From: Spirirestis rafaelensis WJT71-NPBG6
GTDB lineage: Bacteria > Cyanobacteriota > Cyanobacteriia > Cyanobacteriales > Nostocaceae
Length of the DNA: 64,000 nt
NCBI GenBank assembly: GCA_019359015.1
Contig: JAHHID010000005.1
Location: forward strand, 85,802-149,801
Direction: 5' to 3'
Under the pieces are notes generated by a model. That model had not been told where the DNA came from. It made no database searches and saw only the letters and a list, made by a program, of their open reading frames with translations. The position numbers were made by a program, and so were the translations under genes. Numbering within the stretch: position 1 is the first letter of the stretch; every line of letters begins with the position of its first letter. This document shows, piece by piece, positions 35,289 to 44,324 of the stretch.

Positions 35289-36365
35289 TCAACTGCGAAG
35301 TGCATCCCCCGACTGAACATCAAACCAGTGGATATTCTGCGGCGGCAGAGCTACTGTAATTTCGGCATCATCCCAATTTTGGTCTGTAGGTAACAAAGCG
35401 CGTAAAATTGGCGATTCTGCCTGAGAACTGGCAACACGCACGCTGACTAAATTGTGCATACCTAAGTTTTCCACTAGATAAACTCGACCTTGAATTGTCT
35501 GTGTATCTTCTGGTCGGGCAATACGGACGTTTTCTGGACGGATGCCTAGGACAATTTGCGGTGGAACTGTTGGTATATCTGGTAAATTAACGCGAAAATT
35601 ACCTAATATGGCGTAACTTTCTTGACAAGGCAATGTAAGCAAATTCATTTGCGGACTGCCAACAAATCCAGCCACAAATAAGTTAGCGGGATGGTTATAA
35701 ATGCGTTCTGGCGGGTCGAGTTGCTGCACATAACCGTTGTTTAATACTGCCACTTTCGTGGAAAGCGTCATCGCTTCTGTTTGGTCGTGAGTAACATAAA
35801 CTACCGGGGCTTTTTGAGTAGAAAATATTTGCTTGATATCTGCGCGGACTCTTTCGCGGAGTAGTGCATCCAAATTACTCAGCGGTTCATCTAATAAATA
35901 CGCTTGGGCACGACGCACTAATGCTCGTCCGACTGCAACCCTTTGGCGTTGTCCCCCCGATAATTGACCGGGTTTGCGCTGTAATAATTCTTCTAATCCT
36001 AAAAGTTGGGATACTTCTGTGACTCGCTGTTGAATTTCTGCGCGAGGTGTTTTTTTCAGTTTCAGTCCAGAGGCAAGATTTTCAAAGACGGTCATGTGGG
36101 GATAAAGCGCGTAGCTTTGAAACACCATTGCCATATTGCGATCGCCTGGACGTTTCGATGTAATATCTTCATTACCAAGGAAAATTCGACCGTGAGTAGG
36201 TTCTTCCAATCCCGCTATCATCCGCAGCGTCGTAGACTTACCACAGCCACTCGGACCAAGTAAAGTGAGAAATTCATTGTCATCGACAGTTAAGCTAATG
36301 TCTTTAACTGGAATAACTTTAGGGTTATAGGTTTTATTTAAATTTTTTAGTTCTAGTTTAGCCAT
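35289..36365 (-). CDS. CUT1-type sugar/osmolyte ABC transporter ATP-binding protein (MalK/GgtA-like)
   Basis: 358 residues. Walker A GPSGCGKST at about 37-45, signature QLSGGQRQR at about 134-142, Walker B AYLLDEPLSN at about 155-164, and THDQTEAMTL. A C-terminal OB-type regulatory domain (about 235-358) contains LGIRPENVRI, as in MalK, UgpC and GgtA. It is the last gene of a four-gene operon after two permeases and a solute-binding protein. In cyanobacteria such ATPases serve transporters for glucosylglycerol, sucrose, trehalose or glucosides; the substrate here is not determined. A 28-base palindrome and heptanucleotide repeats lie in the 149-base gap upstream. Confidence 0.9.
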   Translation of the reverse strand: MAKLELKNLNKTYNPKVIPVKDISLTVDDNEFLTLLGPSGCGKSTTLRMIAGLEEPTHGRIFLGNEDITSKRPGDRNMAMVFQSYALYPHMTVFENLASGLKLKKTPRAEIQQRVTEVSQLLGLEELLQRKPGQLSGGQRQRVAVGRALVRRAQAYLLDEPLSNLDALLRERVRADIKQIFSTQKAPVVYVTHDQTEAMTLSTKVAVLNNGYVQQLDPPERIYNHPANLFVAGFVGSPQMNLLTLPCQESYAILGNFRVNLPDIPTVPPQIVLGIRPENVRIARPEDTQTIQGRVYLVENLGMHNLVSVRVASSQAESPILRALLPTDQNWDDAEITVALPPQNIHWFDVQSGDALRS

Positions 36366-36387
36366 TTTATTAAGGAAGTCAGGAATT

Positions 36388-36415
36388 GTAGAGACGCGAT
36401 TAATCGCGTCTCTAC
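36388..36415. repeat. 28-bp perfect palindrome
   Basis: GTAGAGACGCGAT followed directly by its inverse makes a loopless 14 + 14 base palindrome. Similar GTAGAGACG sequence occurs near 5993. It sits between the second permease and the ATPase genes, followed by AGGAGTTAGGAG heptanucleotide-type repeats. Confidence 0.75.
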
Positions 36416-36514
36416 TGTACAGGAATTAGGAGTTAGGAGGGACGGGGTAAAGAGCGCCGGTAAAAAAGGCGCGGAGTCAGTTGGGAATTCTCCTGTCTCC
36501 TGTCTCCCGTCTCC

Positions 36515-37399
36515 TTATCCTTTAACAGCACCAGCCGTTAGACCTTGAATAATCTTGCGCTGGAAGAACAAAACAAGTAAAACTAAAGGCAATGTCCCGA
36601 TAATAGTTGCTGCGGCAATTGGACCATAGGGAATTTCAAATTGGGTTGCACCACCCAATTGCGCCGCAGCTACGGGAATTGTTTTCATCTCTTCACGAGT
36701 AATAAATGTAAGGGCGAAGATAAACTCATTCCAGGCAAATATAAAGGTGAGAATTCCTGTTGTCACTAAAGCAGGAATTGTCATTGGTAATAAAATTTGT
36801 AATAGCATTTGCAAAGTGCTATAGCCATCTACCTTGGCGGAATCTTCTAAATCTTTTGGTAATTGTTCAAAGAAGCTACGTAATACTAAAATTGTTAAAG
36901 GCAAGTTAATTGCGGTGTAGGGAATAATTAAAGCTAAATAATTATTACCCAAGTGCAGCTTTTGAATAATTTCTAACAGTCCGAAAAACAATAAAATTCC
37001 CGGAAATAAGGTGATAATCAGAATACCACCTAGGATGAATTTTCCACCCCAAGGACGTAACCTTGCTAATGCGTAAGCAGCGGGCGCGCCGAATGCTAAA
37101 GAGAAAGCTGTAGAAATAATCGATACAAAAGCGCTATTTAAAATGTAGCGCCAAAACGGATAGCGAGTGAATAATGCTGTGTAGTGATTGAGGGTGATGC
37201 GAGTTGGAAAGTAAACGGTGGGAACTTGGGAAATATCTTGATTCACCTTAAATGAAGTCAACAATTGCCACATTACAGGTGCTAAACAGAAAATTACCAC
37301 ACAAGCGATCGCTATTCCCAGCAAGATGTTTTTTCCAGGATTCTTTACCCTAGTTGTAGGTTTGGGAGTCGTCAGAGTTACTTGAGGAATTACAGCCAT
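36515..37399 (-). CDS. CUT1-type ABC transporter permease (MalG-like)
   Basis: 294 residues with six TM helices starting at about 25 (ILLGIAIACVVIFCLAPVMW). The cytoplasmic EAA loop that docks on the ATPase reads DSAKVDGYSTLQMLLQILLPM at about 190-210, and the C-terminus ends QRKIIQGLTAGAVKG, typical of MalG-type subunits. It pairs with the upstream permease to form the heterodimeric channel. The spacer before it (37400-37501) contains ATTTTAG and CTAGTCC heptanucleotide repeats. Confidence 0.9.
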   Translation of the reverse strand: MAVIPQVTLTTPKPTTRVKNPGKNILLGIAIACVVIFCLAPVMWQLLTSFKVNQDISQVPTVYFPTRITLNHYTALFTRYPFWRYILNSAFVSIISTAFSLAFGAPAAYALARLRPWGGKFILGGILIITLFPGILLFFGLLEIIQKLHLGNNYLALIIPYTAINLPLTILVLRSFFEQLPKDLEDSAKVDGYSTLQMLLQILLPMTIPALVTTGILTFIFAWNEFIFALTFITREEMKTIPVAAAQLGGATQFEIPYGPIAAATIIGTLPLVLLVLFFQRKIIQGLTAGAVKG

Positions 37400-37403
37400 A
37401 GCG

Positions 37404-37518
37404 ATTTTTGGATTTTAGATTTTAGATTTTAGATTTTGGATTTGTAAGATGTATTACTAAATAGTCACTCCTAAAAATATTTCTTCCCCACTCCCTAGTC
37501 CCTAGTCCCTAGTCCCCA
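37404..37518. repeat. heptanucleotide tandem repeats between the two permease genes
   Basis: ATTTTAG is repeated about four times at 37412-37440, and CCCTAGT about three times at 37493-37513. The latter run touches the end of the upstream permease gene. Confidence 0.75.
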
Positions 37519-38407
37519 CTCCCTTACCTCGATATTTGTTGAGAAAGAAAAGTGCGATCGCCACCATAAAAATTAACAAACTGAAAGTACATACTACCAA
37601 CGCCGCGCCATAACCAAAATCTAAGTAGCGCATGATGGTAGAGTAAATATACAACGATACGACTTCCGTTGCACCCCCAGGACCACCGTTAGTCATCACC
37701 GCAATTAAGTCGAACACACCAAAAGCTTGAGCAAAGCGAAACAAGGTAGCTATCAGAATTTGCGGTATCAACAGCGGTAGTGTAATTTGCCGAAAACTTT
37801 GCCAAGGTGTCGCACCATCTATAGCATGAGCCTCATACAAATCTGATGAAATTGACTGCAAACTAGCTAACACTAGAATACTAATAAAAGGCGTAGTTTT
37901 CCAAATATCAGCAACTATTACCGCTATCATTGCTAGTGTTGGTTCTCCCAACCAGTTTATATTAGCTTGAATTAAATTTAGTCGCCGCAAAATATCATTG
38001 ACAAGACCAAACTGATCGTTAAAAATCCACGCCCAAGCTAGACCAATCAAAGCTGTTGGCAAAGCCCAAGGTAAAATAGCGATGGTCCGCACTACACCGC
38101 GTCCCAAAAAACGCTGGTTGAGAATCAAAGCAACACCCATTCCCAGAATTAATTCTAGAAACACAGTTACTGTAGTAAATATTGAAGTTGTCCAAAAACT
38201 TTGCCAAAAACGACCATCTCCTGCCATCCGTGCGTAATTGTCGAACCCAGAAAAGACAGGTTGCAGTTTCGTTCCCAAATTTTGAGTAAAGAAACTTAAC
38301 CAAAAAGCACGAGCGATCGGGTAGCCAAAAACAAACAATAGCATTAATAAAGCTGGCAATAATAAAATTAATGCTGTGCGTTGTTCTCTACCTCGAATTG
38401 TTTGCAT
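37502..38407 (-). CDS. CUT1-type ABC transporter permease (MalF-like)
   Basis: 301 residues with six TM helices, the first at about 12-33 (ALILLLPALLMLLFVFGYPI). The EAA loop reads EAHAIDGATPWQSFRQITLPLL at about 190-212. The short periplasmic loop after TM1 is normal for CUT1 permeases of this size. Gene order (binding protein, MalF-like, MalG-like, ATPase) is standard. A 90-base spacer with TTGTTAG heptanucleotide repeats separates it from the binding-protein gene. Confidence 0.9.
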   Translation of the reverse strand: MQTIRGREQRTALILLLPALLMLLFVFGYPIARAFWLSFFTQNLGTKLQPVFSGFDNYARMAGDGRFWQSFWTTSIFTTVTVFLELILGMGVALILNQRFLGRGVVRTIAILPWALPTALIGLAWAWIFNDQFGLVNDILRRLNLIQANINWLGEPTLAMIAVIVADIWKTTPFISILVLASLQSISSDLYEAHAIDGATPWQSFRQITLPLLIPQILIATLFRFAQAFGVFDLIAVMTNGGPGGATEVVSLYIYSTIMRYLDFGYGAALVVCTFSLLIFMVAIALFFLNKYRGKGVGTRD

Positions 38408-38414
38408 ATTTCTT

Positions 38415-38445
38415 AGTTGTTAGTTGTTGGTTGTTAGTTGACGGT
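38415..38445. repeat. heptanucleotide tandem repeats (TTGTTAG)
   Basis: Units TTGTTAG, TTGTTGG, TTGTTAG and TTGACGG follow one another in the spacer between the solute-binding protein and first permease genes. Confidence 0.75.
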
Positions 38446-38497
38446 TCATAATCAATAGTTAACAGTTATCTACTAAGCACTATCCACTATGAACTAT

Positions 38498-39790
38498 CTA
38501 TTTCAACAATCTTCGCGTTTCATTAGCGGCAGCTTTCATGGCGCTTTCCGGAGTCATGCTATTTGTTAAAGCGGCACTTAAATAACGTTGCAAAATATCT
38601 GAGGCTTGGGCATATTGGGCTATGGGTGGACGTAAAACTGCTTTATCAACTATTTCTAATAATTTGGGATAATGGGGATATTTAGCGATAATTTCTGGGT
38701 CTGTAAATAATGCGCGTCGGCTGGGTACAAAACCGGCATTTAAAATAAATCGCCGCTGTGCTTCTTCGCTTGTAAAATATTTAATTGCTTTCCAGGCTTC
38801 CTCGGGATGTTTCGATGATTTGGCAATTCCTAAACCCCAACCACCTAAACAAGCTGCGCCACTTTTTGGGTCAATACCAACCATTGATTTAATGCCGATT
38901 TTGCCTTTAATTGGCGAATCTTTGGCATTTGCAAGGGGCCAAACATAGGGCCAGCTACGTAAAAATGCTGCTTGACCACTTTGGAAAATTCGCCTTGTAT
39001 CTTCTTCTATGTATGTTGTGACTCCAGGTGGAGAAATGCCTTCTTGAATTGTTTGTTTGAGAAAGGCGATCGCTTTTAATGCTTCTGGTCGATCTAGTCC
39101 TACTTCTAACGTGTTCGCATTTACCCAAAATCCCCCAAAGCCTTCTAAAACTTCGGCAAACATCGCTACAGCACCTTCATATTGGCGACCTTGCCAAAGA
39201 TAACCCCAATTAATTTTTCCTTGCTTTTTCAAAGCTTGAGAAATTCTCAGCAAATCTGCAATCGTTTCTGGTGGCTGAAATCCCGCTTGCTGAAGCAAGT
39301 CTTGCCGATAGTAAAGTACTCCCACATCGCTTCGCATGGGAATTTTATATAATTTGCCCTCGATAATTCCTGCTTCTACATCTTTGGGTGAAAATGCGGC
39401 TAACTCTTCTTTTGTGATGCGATCGCTTAAATCTTCTAACCATCCACCCGCTGCAAATTTAGGTGTCCAAATGACATCCATATTCACTATGTCATAAGGA
39501 GAATCGCCTAAAATAAAAGCCGAAGTATAAAGGTCTTCTAGCAAATTTGTGGCATTGGGTCCTTCGATAACATTAATCCGAATTCCGGGATTTTTAGCTT
39601 CAAAGTCTTTGACAATGCCCGTTTTCCAAGGCTGGGCATCGGGTGCCGTCATCAACAAATTCAAAACTACTGGCTGCTGCGATAAAACTTGCTGAATGGA
39701 TAGAATAATACCGAATAAAACAGCGAAAAATATTGCAACTGGCGATTTAAGCTTTTGTAGGATTTTTTGCTTATATTTATGTTTTTTCAT
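38498..39790 (-). CDS. ABC transporter solute-binding protein, family 1 (sugar/osmolyte)
   Basis: 430 residues from ATG 39790 (MKKHKYKQK); an upstream in-frame ATG at 39817 adds nine residues. The basic N-terminus and hydrophobic helix (about 17-36) form a signal peptide or anchor. The body is a family-1 periplasmic binding protein: VLNLLMTAPDAQPWKTGIVKDFEAKNPGIRINVIEG near the start, the GWLEDLSDRIT segment, and GGWGLGIAKSSKHPEEAWKAIKYFTS at about 310-335, typical of sugar-binding members. It delivers substrate to the two permeases encoded downstream. It is the first gene of the operon. Nothing clearly regulatory was seen in the AT-rich 39791-40212 spacer. Confidence 0.9.
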   Translation of the reverse strand: MKKHKYKQKILQKLKSPVAIFFAVLFGIILSIQQVLSQQPVVLNLLMTAPDAQPWKTGIVKDFEAKNPGIRINVIEGPNATNLLEDLYTSAFILGDSPYDIVNMDVIWTPKFAAGGWLEDLSDRITKEELAAFSPKDVEAGIIEGKLYKIPMRSDVGVLYYRQDLLQQAGFQPPETIADLLRISQALKKQGKINWGYLWQGRQYEGAVAMFAEVLEGFGGFWVNANTLEVGLDRPEALKAIAFLKQTIQEGISPPGVTTYIEEDTRRIFQSGQAAFLRSWPYVWPLANAKDSPIKGKIGIKSMVGIDPKSGAACLGGWGLGIAKSSKHPEEAWKAIKYFTSEEAQRRFILNAGFVPSRRALFTDPEIIAKYPHYPKLLEIVDKAVLRPPIAQYAQASDILQRYLSAALTNSMTPESAMKAAANETRRLLK

Positions 39791-40212
39791 TTCCAAAATG
39801 TTGCTTAAAAAATGCAACTAATCAATAATTTTATTTGGAAAAATTATTTTAAACCTTCTTTGTTAAATATATCTTTGTTGATCATACCTGATGGATAAAT
39901 ATAATAGACTGCTTGTAAAAAAATATTAAGTTTTATAATGAATAATTTTTAATTTTATAAGAACTGATACTTTTATTAACGAAGAAAAAATATAGCTTCT
40001 ACATCAGGTGTGTAGAGCCACATGAGGGTAATGAACTAAGCAATAAACATTTCCAAAAACCGATTTTTTAAAGCTATAGTTCAAAAAAAAACTACATATT
40101 TTTCCAAATAAACATCTAAAAGCCTGATTATACAATCGAGAATGATTAATTTTGCTATCAACCCCATATTGACAAAAAAGACATTTAGGAAGATGCAATG
40201 CCATATAATTAT

Positions 40213-40650
40213 CTATATGTAATACATAAATTGCACCTGTTGCCGATTATCTCGCAGATCGCAAAGGTCTTGGAGTGTATACTTTTGCCAAACTGAGTTA
40301 GCAGCCTGACGCGCTTCACACCAGATCTCTTGAATTATTTTACTTTCTGTTGTTTTGGATGTTGTATCACCAGCAGTCGAAGTACTTTCTACGCCTTCAA
40401 TGCAGTTTAATACATCTAAAAGCGTAATCTGTTGGGGGTCTCGTGCCAAGATATAACCGCCCTTTGCTCCGCGTATGCTTTTAATTAAACCTCCACGTCT
40501 CAATATCGCTAGCAGTTGTTCTAAATAACGATTGGGTATATTTTGCAGTAAAGCTATCTGTTGGATTTGCAGAGATTCGTTACGGCAATAACAATTTGCC
40601 AACTCTAACAAAGCTAAAAGTGCATATTCCGATTTGCTTGATAGTTCCAT
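40213..40650 (-). CDS. Rrf2-family transcriptional regulator
   Basis: 145 residues. The N-terminal winged helix-turn-helix (1-60: SKSEYALLALLELA, IPNRYLEQLLAILRRGGLIKSIRGAKGGYILARDP) is diagnostic for the Rrf2 family. The three closely spaced Cys that bind a cluster in IscR are not present; only two isolated Cys lie after residue 80. It may therefore be a cluster-free, CymR-like regulator. It is not in an obvious operon. The divergent 40651-41133 spacer is AT-rich and unassigned; it could hold its own operator. Confidence 0.88.
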   Translation of the reverse strand: MELSSKSEYALLALLELANCYCRNESLQIQQIALLQNIPNRYLEQLLAILRRGGLIKSIRGAKGGYILARDPQQITLLDVLNCIEGVESTSTAGDTTSKTTESKIIQEIWCEARQAANSVWQKYTLQDLCDLRDNRQQVQFMYYI

Positions 40651-41133
40651 AAATGTAATGCTTTAAATTCACACGATCATGATAAAAAGGAGGGATTTAA
40701 TTTGCATTTAGCACTCTTCGTGCTATAATTAAAAATTTCAATTCATCACATCAATCTTGATAGCTTCTTACCAAATATAGGTTGAATTAACTTTAGAAAT
40801 TCTCTTTGATAAAAGCAAATATATTTTTTTTTCAATTTAATAAAAAAAAGTGATGAATTCAGACAAAGCAGGTATTTTCATTTATACCCGACATTCTGTA
40901 AGGGTGGATTCCGGTAAATTAACCTAAATTTTGATAATTTTTAACTAAACCTTTACTGTTATTGACTTACTTTGTTTAGCAGATTTTAGATAAACTACAT
41001 AAATCCTGTCGTTTTTTAGATGTATGCAATAAGAAACGATAGTGTACCAAACTCAGACTCAAAGCTTTGAAAAATTGCTGCTTTCTAGCTTTTTTCTCTA
41101 ACGAAGGAATAACAATAGATTTGAGGAGTACAA

Positions 41134-41253
41134 ATGCTTGAGGCGATCGCTACGTCTACTCAGACTAAATCTGCGTTCCTCGCTGATTCAGATAGAATAA
41201 CGAAAATACTAAGTTTTTGTTGCATTTGCGTAAATAAAATAGTTGTTCGTTAG
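41134..41253 (+). pseudogene. 39-codon ORF with a strong ribosome binding site, probably a truncated gene start
   Basis: The ATG at 41134 is preceded by GAGGAG with ideal spacing and opens LEAIATSTQTKSAFLADSD, which reads like a genuine N-terminus. It then runs into the 3' end of the convergent methyltransferase gene and stops at 41253. I infer the 5' end of a lost gene. The upstream 40651-41133 region otherwise shows no gene. Confidence 0.35.
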
Positions 41254-41899
41254 CTTAACATCAGCCTGAAACCCAACTTTTAGCAACTTTTTATAAAGTT
41301 CATCGGGCTGATAAAAAATCTTGACTATCTGAAATTCTTCACCATTATTTAACTTCCGGGTTTGATAAATCTTTTTGTCGTCTTCAAAAAAATGATTTTT
41401 CGCTGTGGATGTAGGCTCAAAGCGTGAGTCTACCAGAAAAACTTGTCCCCCCAACGCGAACAGAATTATAGACTTTCATCAAAAACAAATCAAGTAATGT
41501 TGGTGGTACATGAGAAAGCCAAAAGGCAAAAAATACTAAATCATATTCAATGTCCGGTTCCCATGTGAATAAATCAAGTTGGTGATATTTCACATTCGGT
41601 GAATGTAACTTTCTGCGATTAATTTCTATTACTTCCTTGGAAGCGTCGAAGGCAGTAATTTTCTTGCCAATCTTTACAAGTTCTTCCGTCCAGATACCTG
41701 TTCCACAGGCTAATTCTAAGATGTTCTCTGCGGCTTTAAGTTGATGTAACGCACGTTTGACAACAGCAACTTCGTCTTTCCAACGCTGGTTGAATTCTTC
41801 ACCGCGATCGTAGCGACCAAGCCGATAGAACCACTCATCATATTCGTTTGCCCTGGCACGATAGTAAGCGATTTGTTCTTGAATAATTTTATCTGTCAT
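41209..41899 (-). pseudogene. SAM-dependent methyltransferase interrupted by a frameshift
   Basis: Two overlapping frames together make one class I methyltransferase of about 230 residues. The first (41899 to 41417) begins TDKIIQEQIAYYRARANEYDEWF and carries the SAM-binding motif ILELACGTGIWTEEL at about 60-74 and a DASKEVIEINRRKL acidic loop. It leaves frame after VRVGG. The second (to 41209) resumes QVFLVDSRFEPTSTAKNHFF, the expected strand 6-7 region, and runs to the C-terminus. The break falls in a run of six G (41447-41452, C on the plus strand); five G would restore one frame. It may be a real mutation, a slippage site or a sequencing error. Confidence 0.82.
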
Positions 41900-42070
41900 C
41901 GTCTGGAAGCCTGGAATTATACTAACAAAGCCCGCCTAATCGCGGGCTACGAAACTCTTGATTTTACCTAGTAGACTTGGGCGGACTTTGTTCGTTTAGC
42001 CACACCCTTACAAGGTGTCGGAGCTTGACCCAACACATGAGTTAAGGCAAATTTAGATACGTTTGCCCTA

Positions 42071-42244
42071 TTATACAGGGTCTAAAAACTCTAGCTGGCA
42101 ATCCATCTCTACACCGTTAGGAAGTTTTACGCGCACGCTGCCAACTCTAGACGGGTATAAATCGACAATCACCATCTGTCCTAATACTTTATGGCGTACT
42201 GGTTTGTTGGCTATGTAATATTTGGTGGCTGTTTCAATAGTCAT
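42071..42244 (-). CDS. small protein of unknown function (57 aa)
   Basis: The ATG at 42244 has a good GAGGTAG ribosome binding site about 7 bases upstream. The 57-residue product reads as a compact beta-type domain (VRHKVLGQMVIVDLYPSRVGSVRVKLPNGVEMDCQLEFL) with no signal or TM segment. The balanced codon use and well-formed start make it a credible gene. I do not recognise the family. It lies 39 bases downstream of the chromate transporter gene on the same strand, so the two may be co-transcribed. Confidence 0.65.
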   Translation of the reverse strand: MTIETATKYYIANKPVRHKVLGQMVIVDLYPSRVGSVRVKLPNGVEMDCQLEFLDPV

Positions 42245-42283
42245 ACAATCTACCTCTATATTACCTTTATGCTTACACAGTGA

Positions 42284-43495
42284 TCATCGAGTGTAACCTA
42301 AAAGTGAAGCTACCCATCCGATAAAAGCGCCACCAAAAACTAGCCATGCAGCATTGATGCGGAAACGAATTACTAAAACGGCTGAGATAATAGCGATCGC
42401 CACAGCTAAAAAATCCACATACGCAGCTTTTGGTATTAAAGTCGCTGCTGCTAATTCCAAGGTAACAACAAGCATCAACGCTACAGCACTGACATTCACC
42501 GCATCGAGAAATGCACTTGTCCATTTTGAAGCGCGTAACCGAGGAACAAGCGGATTAAGAATAGCCGTGAAGAAAAACGACGGAAGGAAAATTCCCACCG
42601 TTGCGACAATTGCACCTTGAACACCTGCAATGACATAACCGATAAAGGTAGCGGTAGAAAGAACCGGTCCTGGAGTAAATTGACCGATCGCGATCGCATC
42701 GAGTAACTGTTGTTGCGTTAACCAGCCGTATTCCTGAACTAATCCACCTTCGATAAACGCGACCAACACAAAACCACCGCCAAACAACACACTACCGACT
42801 TTCAGGAAAAATAAACCCAGTTTCCACAAAGAGACATTTGTTATTGTATGTACAGTAGTCGCCGCACTAACTGCTGTTGTCTTAAAAGCCGCACCTGTGG
42901 TTAAATTAGCGATGAGAAAATTTGCTGTGCTTGGTGGAGTTTTGCCGCGATCGCCATTACGCAACCAAATCATACCTAAGATACCGCCAATTAAGAGGGC
43001 AATCACTTCATTCAGCTTTAACAGCAATAACAACACGATTACACCCAAGGCGATCGCCAAATAGTAACGACTTTTTACAGCCTTTTTTCCCAAACGCCAA
43101 AGCGCATCCAAAATTACTGCTAAAACAGCAGGCTTAATTCCATACAATAAAGGAGCGACTTGGGGCAAATTGCCATAGTTTACATAAATCCAGGCAAATA
43201 TACCTGTAATTAACACCGCAGGTAAAATAAAGCAAACACCCGCAACAATCAGCCCCAGCCATCCCGCGTAGACATATCCTACATGAATCGCCATTTCTGT
43301 AGAATTCGGACCCGGAATCAAATTAGTTGCCCCAACTAAGTCAAGAAAATGCTCTCGTGTCATCCACTGACGTCGCTTGACCACCTCATCTTCAATCATG
43401 GCGATATGGGCAACCGGACCCCCGAAACCGATGATACCCAACTTGAAAAAGAGTACGGCGACTTCCCCCAAACGACCGAGCGTTAAGTTACTCAT
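42284..43495 (-). CDS. chrA: chromate transporter (ChrA, two-domain form)
   Basis: 403 residues of the CHR superfamily in the long bidomain form, about 10-12 TM helices. The N-terminal CHR domain shows FGGPVAHIAMIEDE and NLIPGPNSTEMAIHVGY; the C-terminal domain repeats the pattern as GGGFVLVAFIEGGLV and QFTPGPVLSTATFIGY. ChrA proteins export chromate, and some relatives handle sulfate-like anions. The start ATG at 43495 gives the standard MSNLTLGRLGEVAVLFFKLG N-terminus. No chrB regulator is nearby. Confidence 0.92.
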   Translation of the reverse strand: MSNLTLGRLGEVAVLFFKLGIIGFGGPVAHIAMIEDEVVKRRQWMTREHFLDLVGATNLIPGPNSTEMAIHVGYVYAGWLGLIVAGVCFILPAVLITGIFAWIYVNYGNLPQVAPLLYGIKPAVLAVILDALWRLGKKAVKSRYYLAIALGVIVLLLLLKLNEVIALLIGGILGMIWLRNGDRGKTPPSTANFLIANLTTGAAFKTTAVSAATTVHTITNVSLWKLGLFFLKVGSVLFGGGFVLVAFIEGGLVQEYGWLTQQQLLDAIAIGQFTPGPVLSTATFIGYVIAGVQGAIVATVGIFLPSFFFTAILNPLVPRLRASKWTSAFLDAVNVSAVALMLVVTLELAAATLIPKAAYVDFLAVAIAIISAVLVIRFRINAAWLVFGGAFIGWVASLLGYTR

Positions 43496-43703
43496 GACTG
43501 CTGCACAGGCTAGTAGGTTAACTGTTCTCTGTCTTCCTTGCAGTGTAATTCTCTTGGTCTAAATTCAAACCAATCTAATAAACTTTCCCAGTGATTTGCT
43601 CATACTTTTTTGGCGTTTTTAAATAATACATTATTCCGATATACTTCTCGTACTTTAATTCTGTACTTTGAAAATTAACCATCCTGTCTAATTATTTATA
43701 TTT

Positions 43704-43940
43704 TCATAAAGATGTATTGACTTTTTCGACAGTAGATGAATCTAATTGCGATTGTTCAGGTTGCGCTTCACTAATAGCATCGTTGAAGTAAGAGCCAACA
43801 ATCTTATCGTAGTTAGAAGCAACAGCTAAAAATGCCCCACCCAAAATATAAATTGGTAGCGGTAGGGAAAGTTCCTGCACCCAGTCAAACAATTTTGCTA
43901 GGGCAAACAGCACGAAAAAGCAAGCAAGCCAAACTCTCAT
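43704..43940 (-). CDS. small two-TM membrane protein of unknown function
   Basis: 78 residues from ATG 43940 (MRVWLACFFVLFALAKLF); the frame extends to 43961 but the inner ATG gives a cleaner N-terminus. Two hydrophobic segments (about 3-17 and 28-46, PIYILGGAFLAVASNYDKI) are followed by a polar tail. It resembles short hypothetical membrane proteins common in cyanobacteria, but I cannot name a family. It is 208 bases beyond the chromate transporter start. The following 43962-44324 spacer holds a G-rich purine run (44023-44078) and no supported gene. Confidence 0.6.
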   Translation of the reverse strand: MRVWLACFFVLFALAKLFDWVQELSLPLPIYILGGAFLAVASNYDKIVGSYFNDAISEAQPEQSQLDSSTVEKVNTSL

Positions 43941-44324
43941 GTTTCTATCCGAACCCTTCAAACAATTTTACAGGAAACTGACGGGAGCATGAAGTCATAC
44001 CGTTTCACTTTAAAGTTGATACAAATGGGCAGCAGGGGAAGCAGGGGAGGCAGGGGGGCAGGGGGAGAGGAGGAAAAAGAATTTATATCACATAAGTGTA
44101 AATAAATCTCCAGCCCAACGGGAGAATCACTACGAATAGATGGCATAGGCTTCCTTTCGACTCCCAACACCGTCAAAGCTACAGCCAAGGGTATCCACGA
44201 AAAAACTTAATACACGAGTGGTGATTTATTTTTATAAATCTCCCTAAGTAAATGTAAATCATGAATTCAAATCTGGGAACTATGTAATTAATTATCTAAC
44301 TTTTCAATTGTTGTTAAGGTAGTA

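Noticed and set aside
40004..40204. Minus-strand 66-codon ORF upstream of the CUT1 operon
   Set aside because: AT-rich spacer frame rich in Cys, Phe and His with no start context or recognisable features.
43958..44188. Minus-strand 76-codon ORF with a Pro/Leu-rich stretch
   Set aside because: The stretch comes from a G-rich purine repeat run; no plausible domain or start context.
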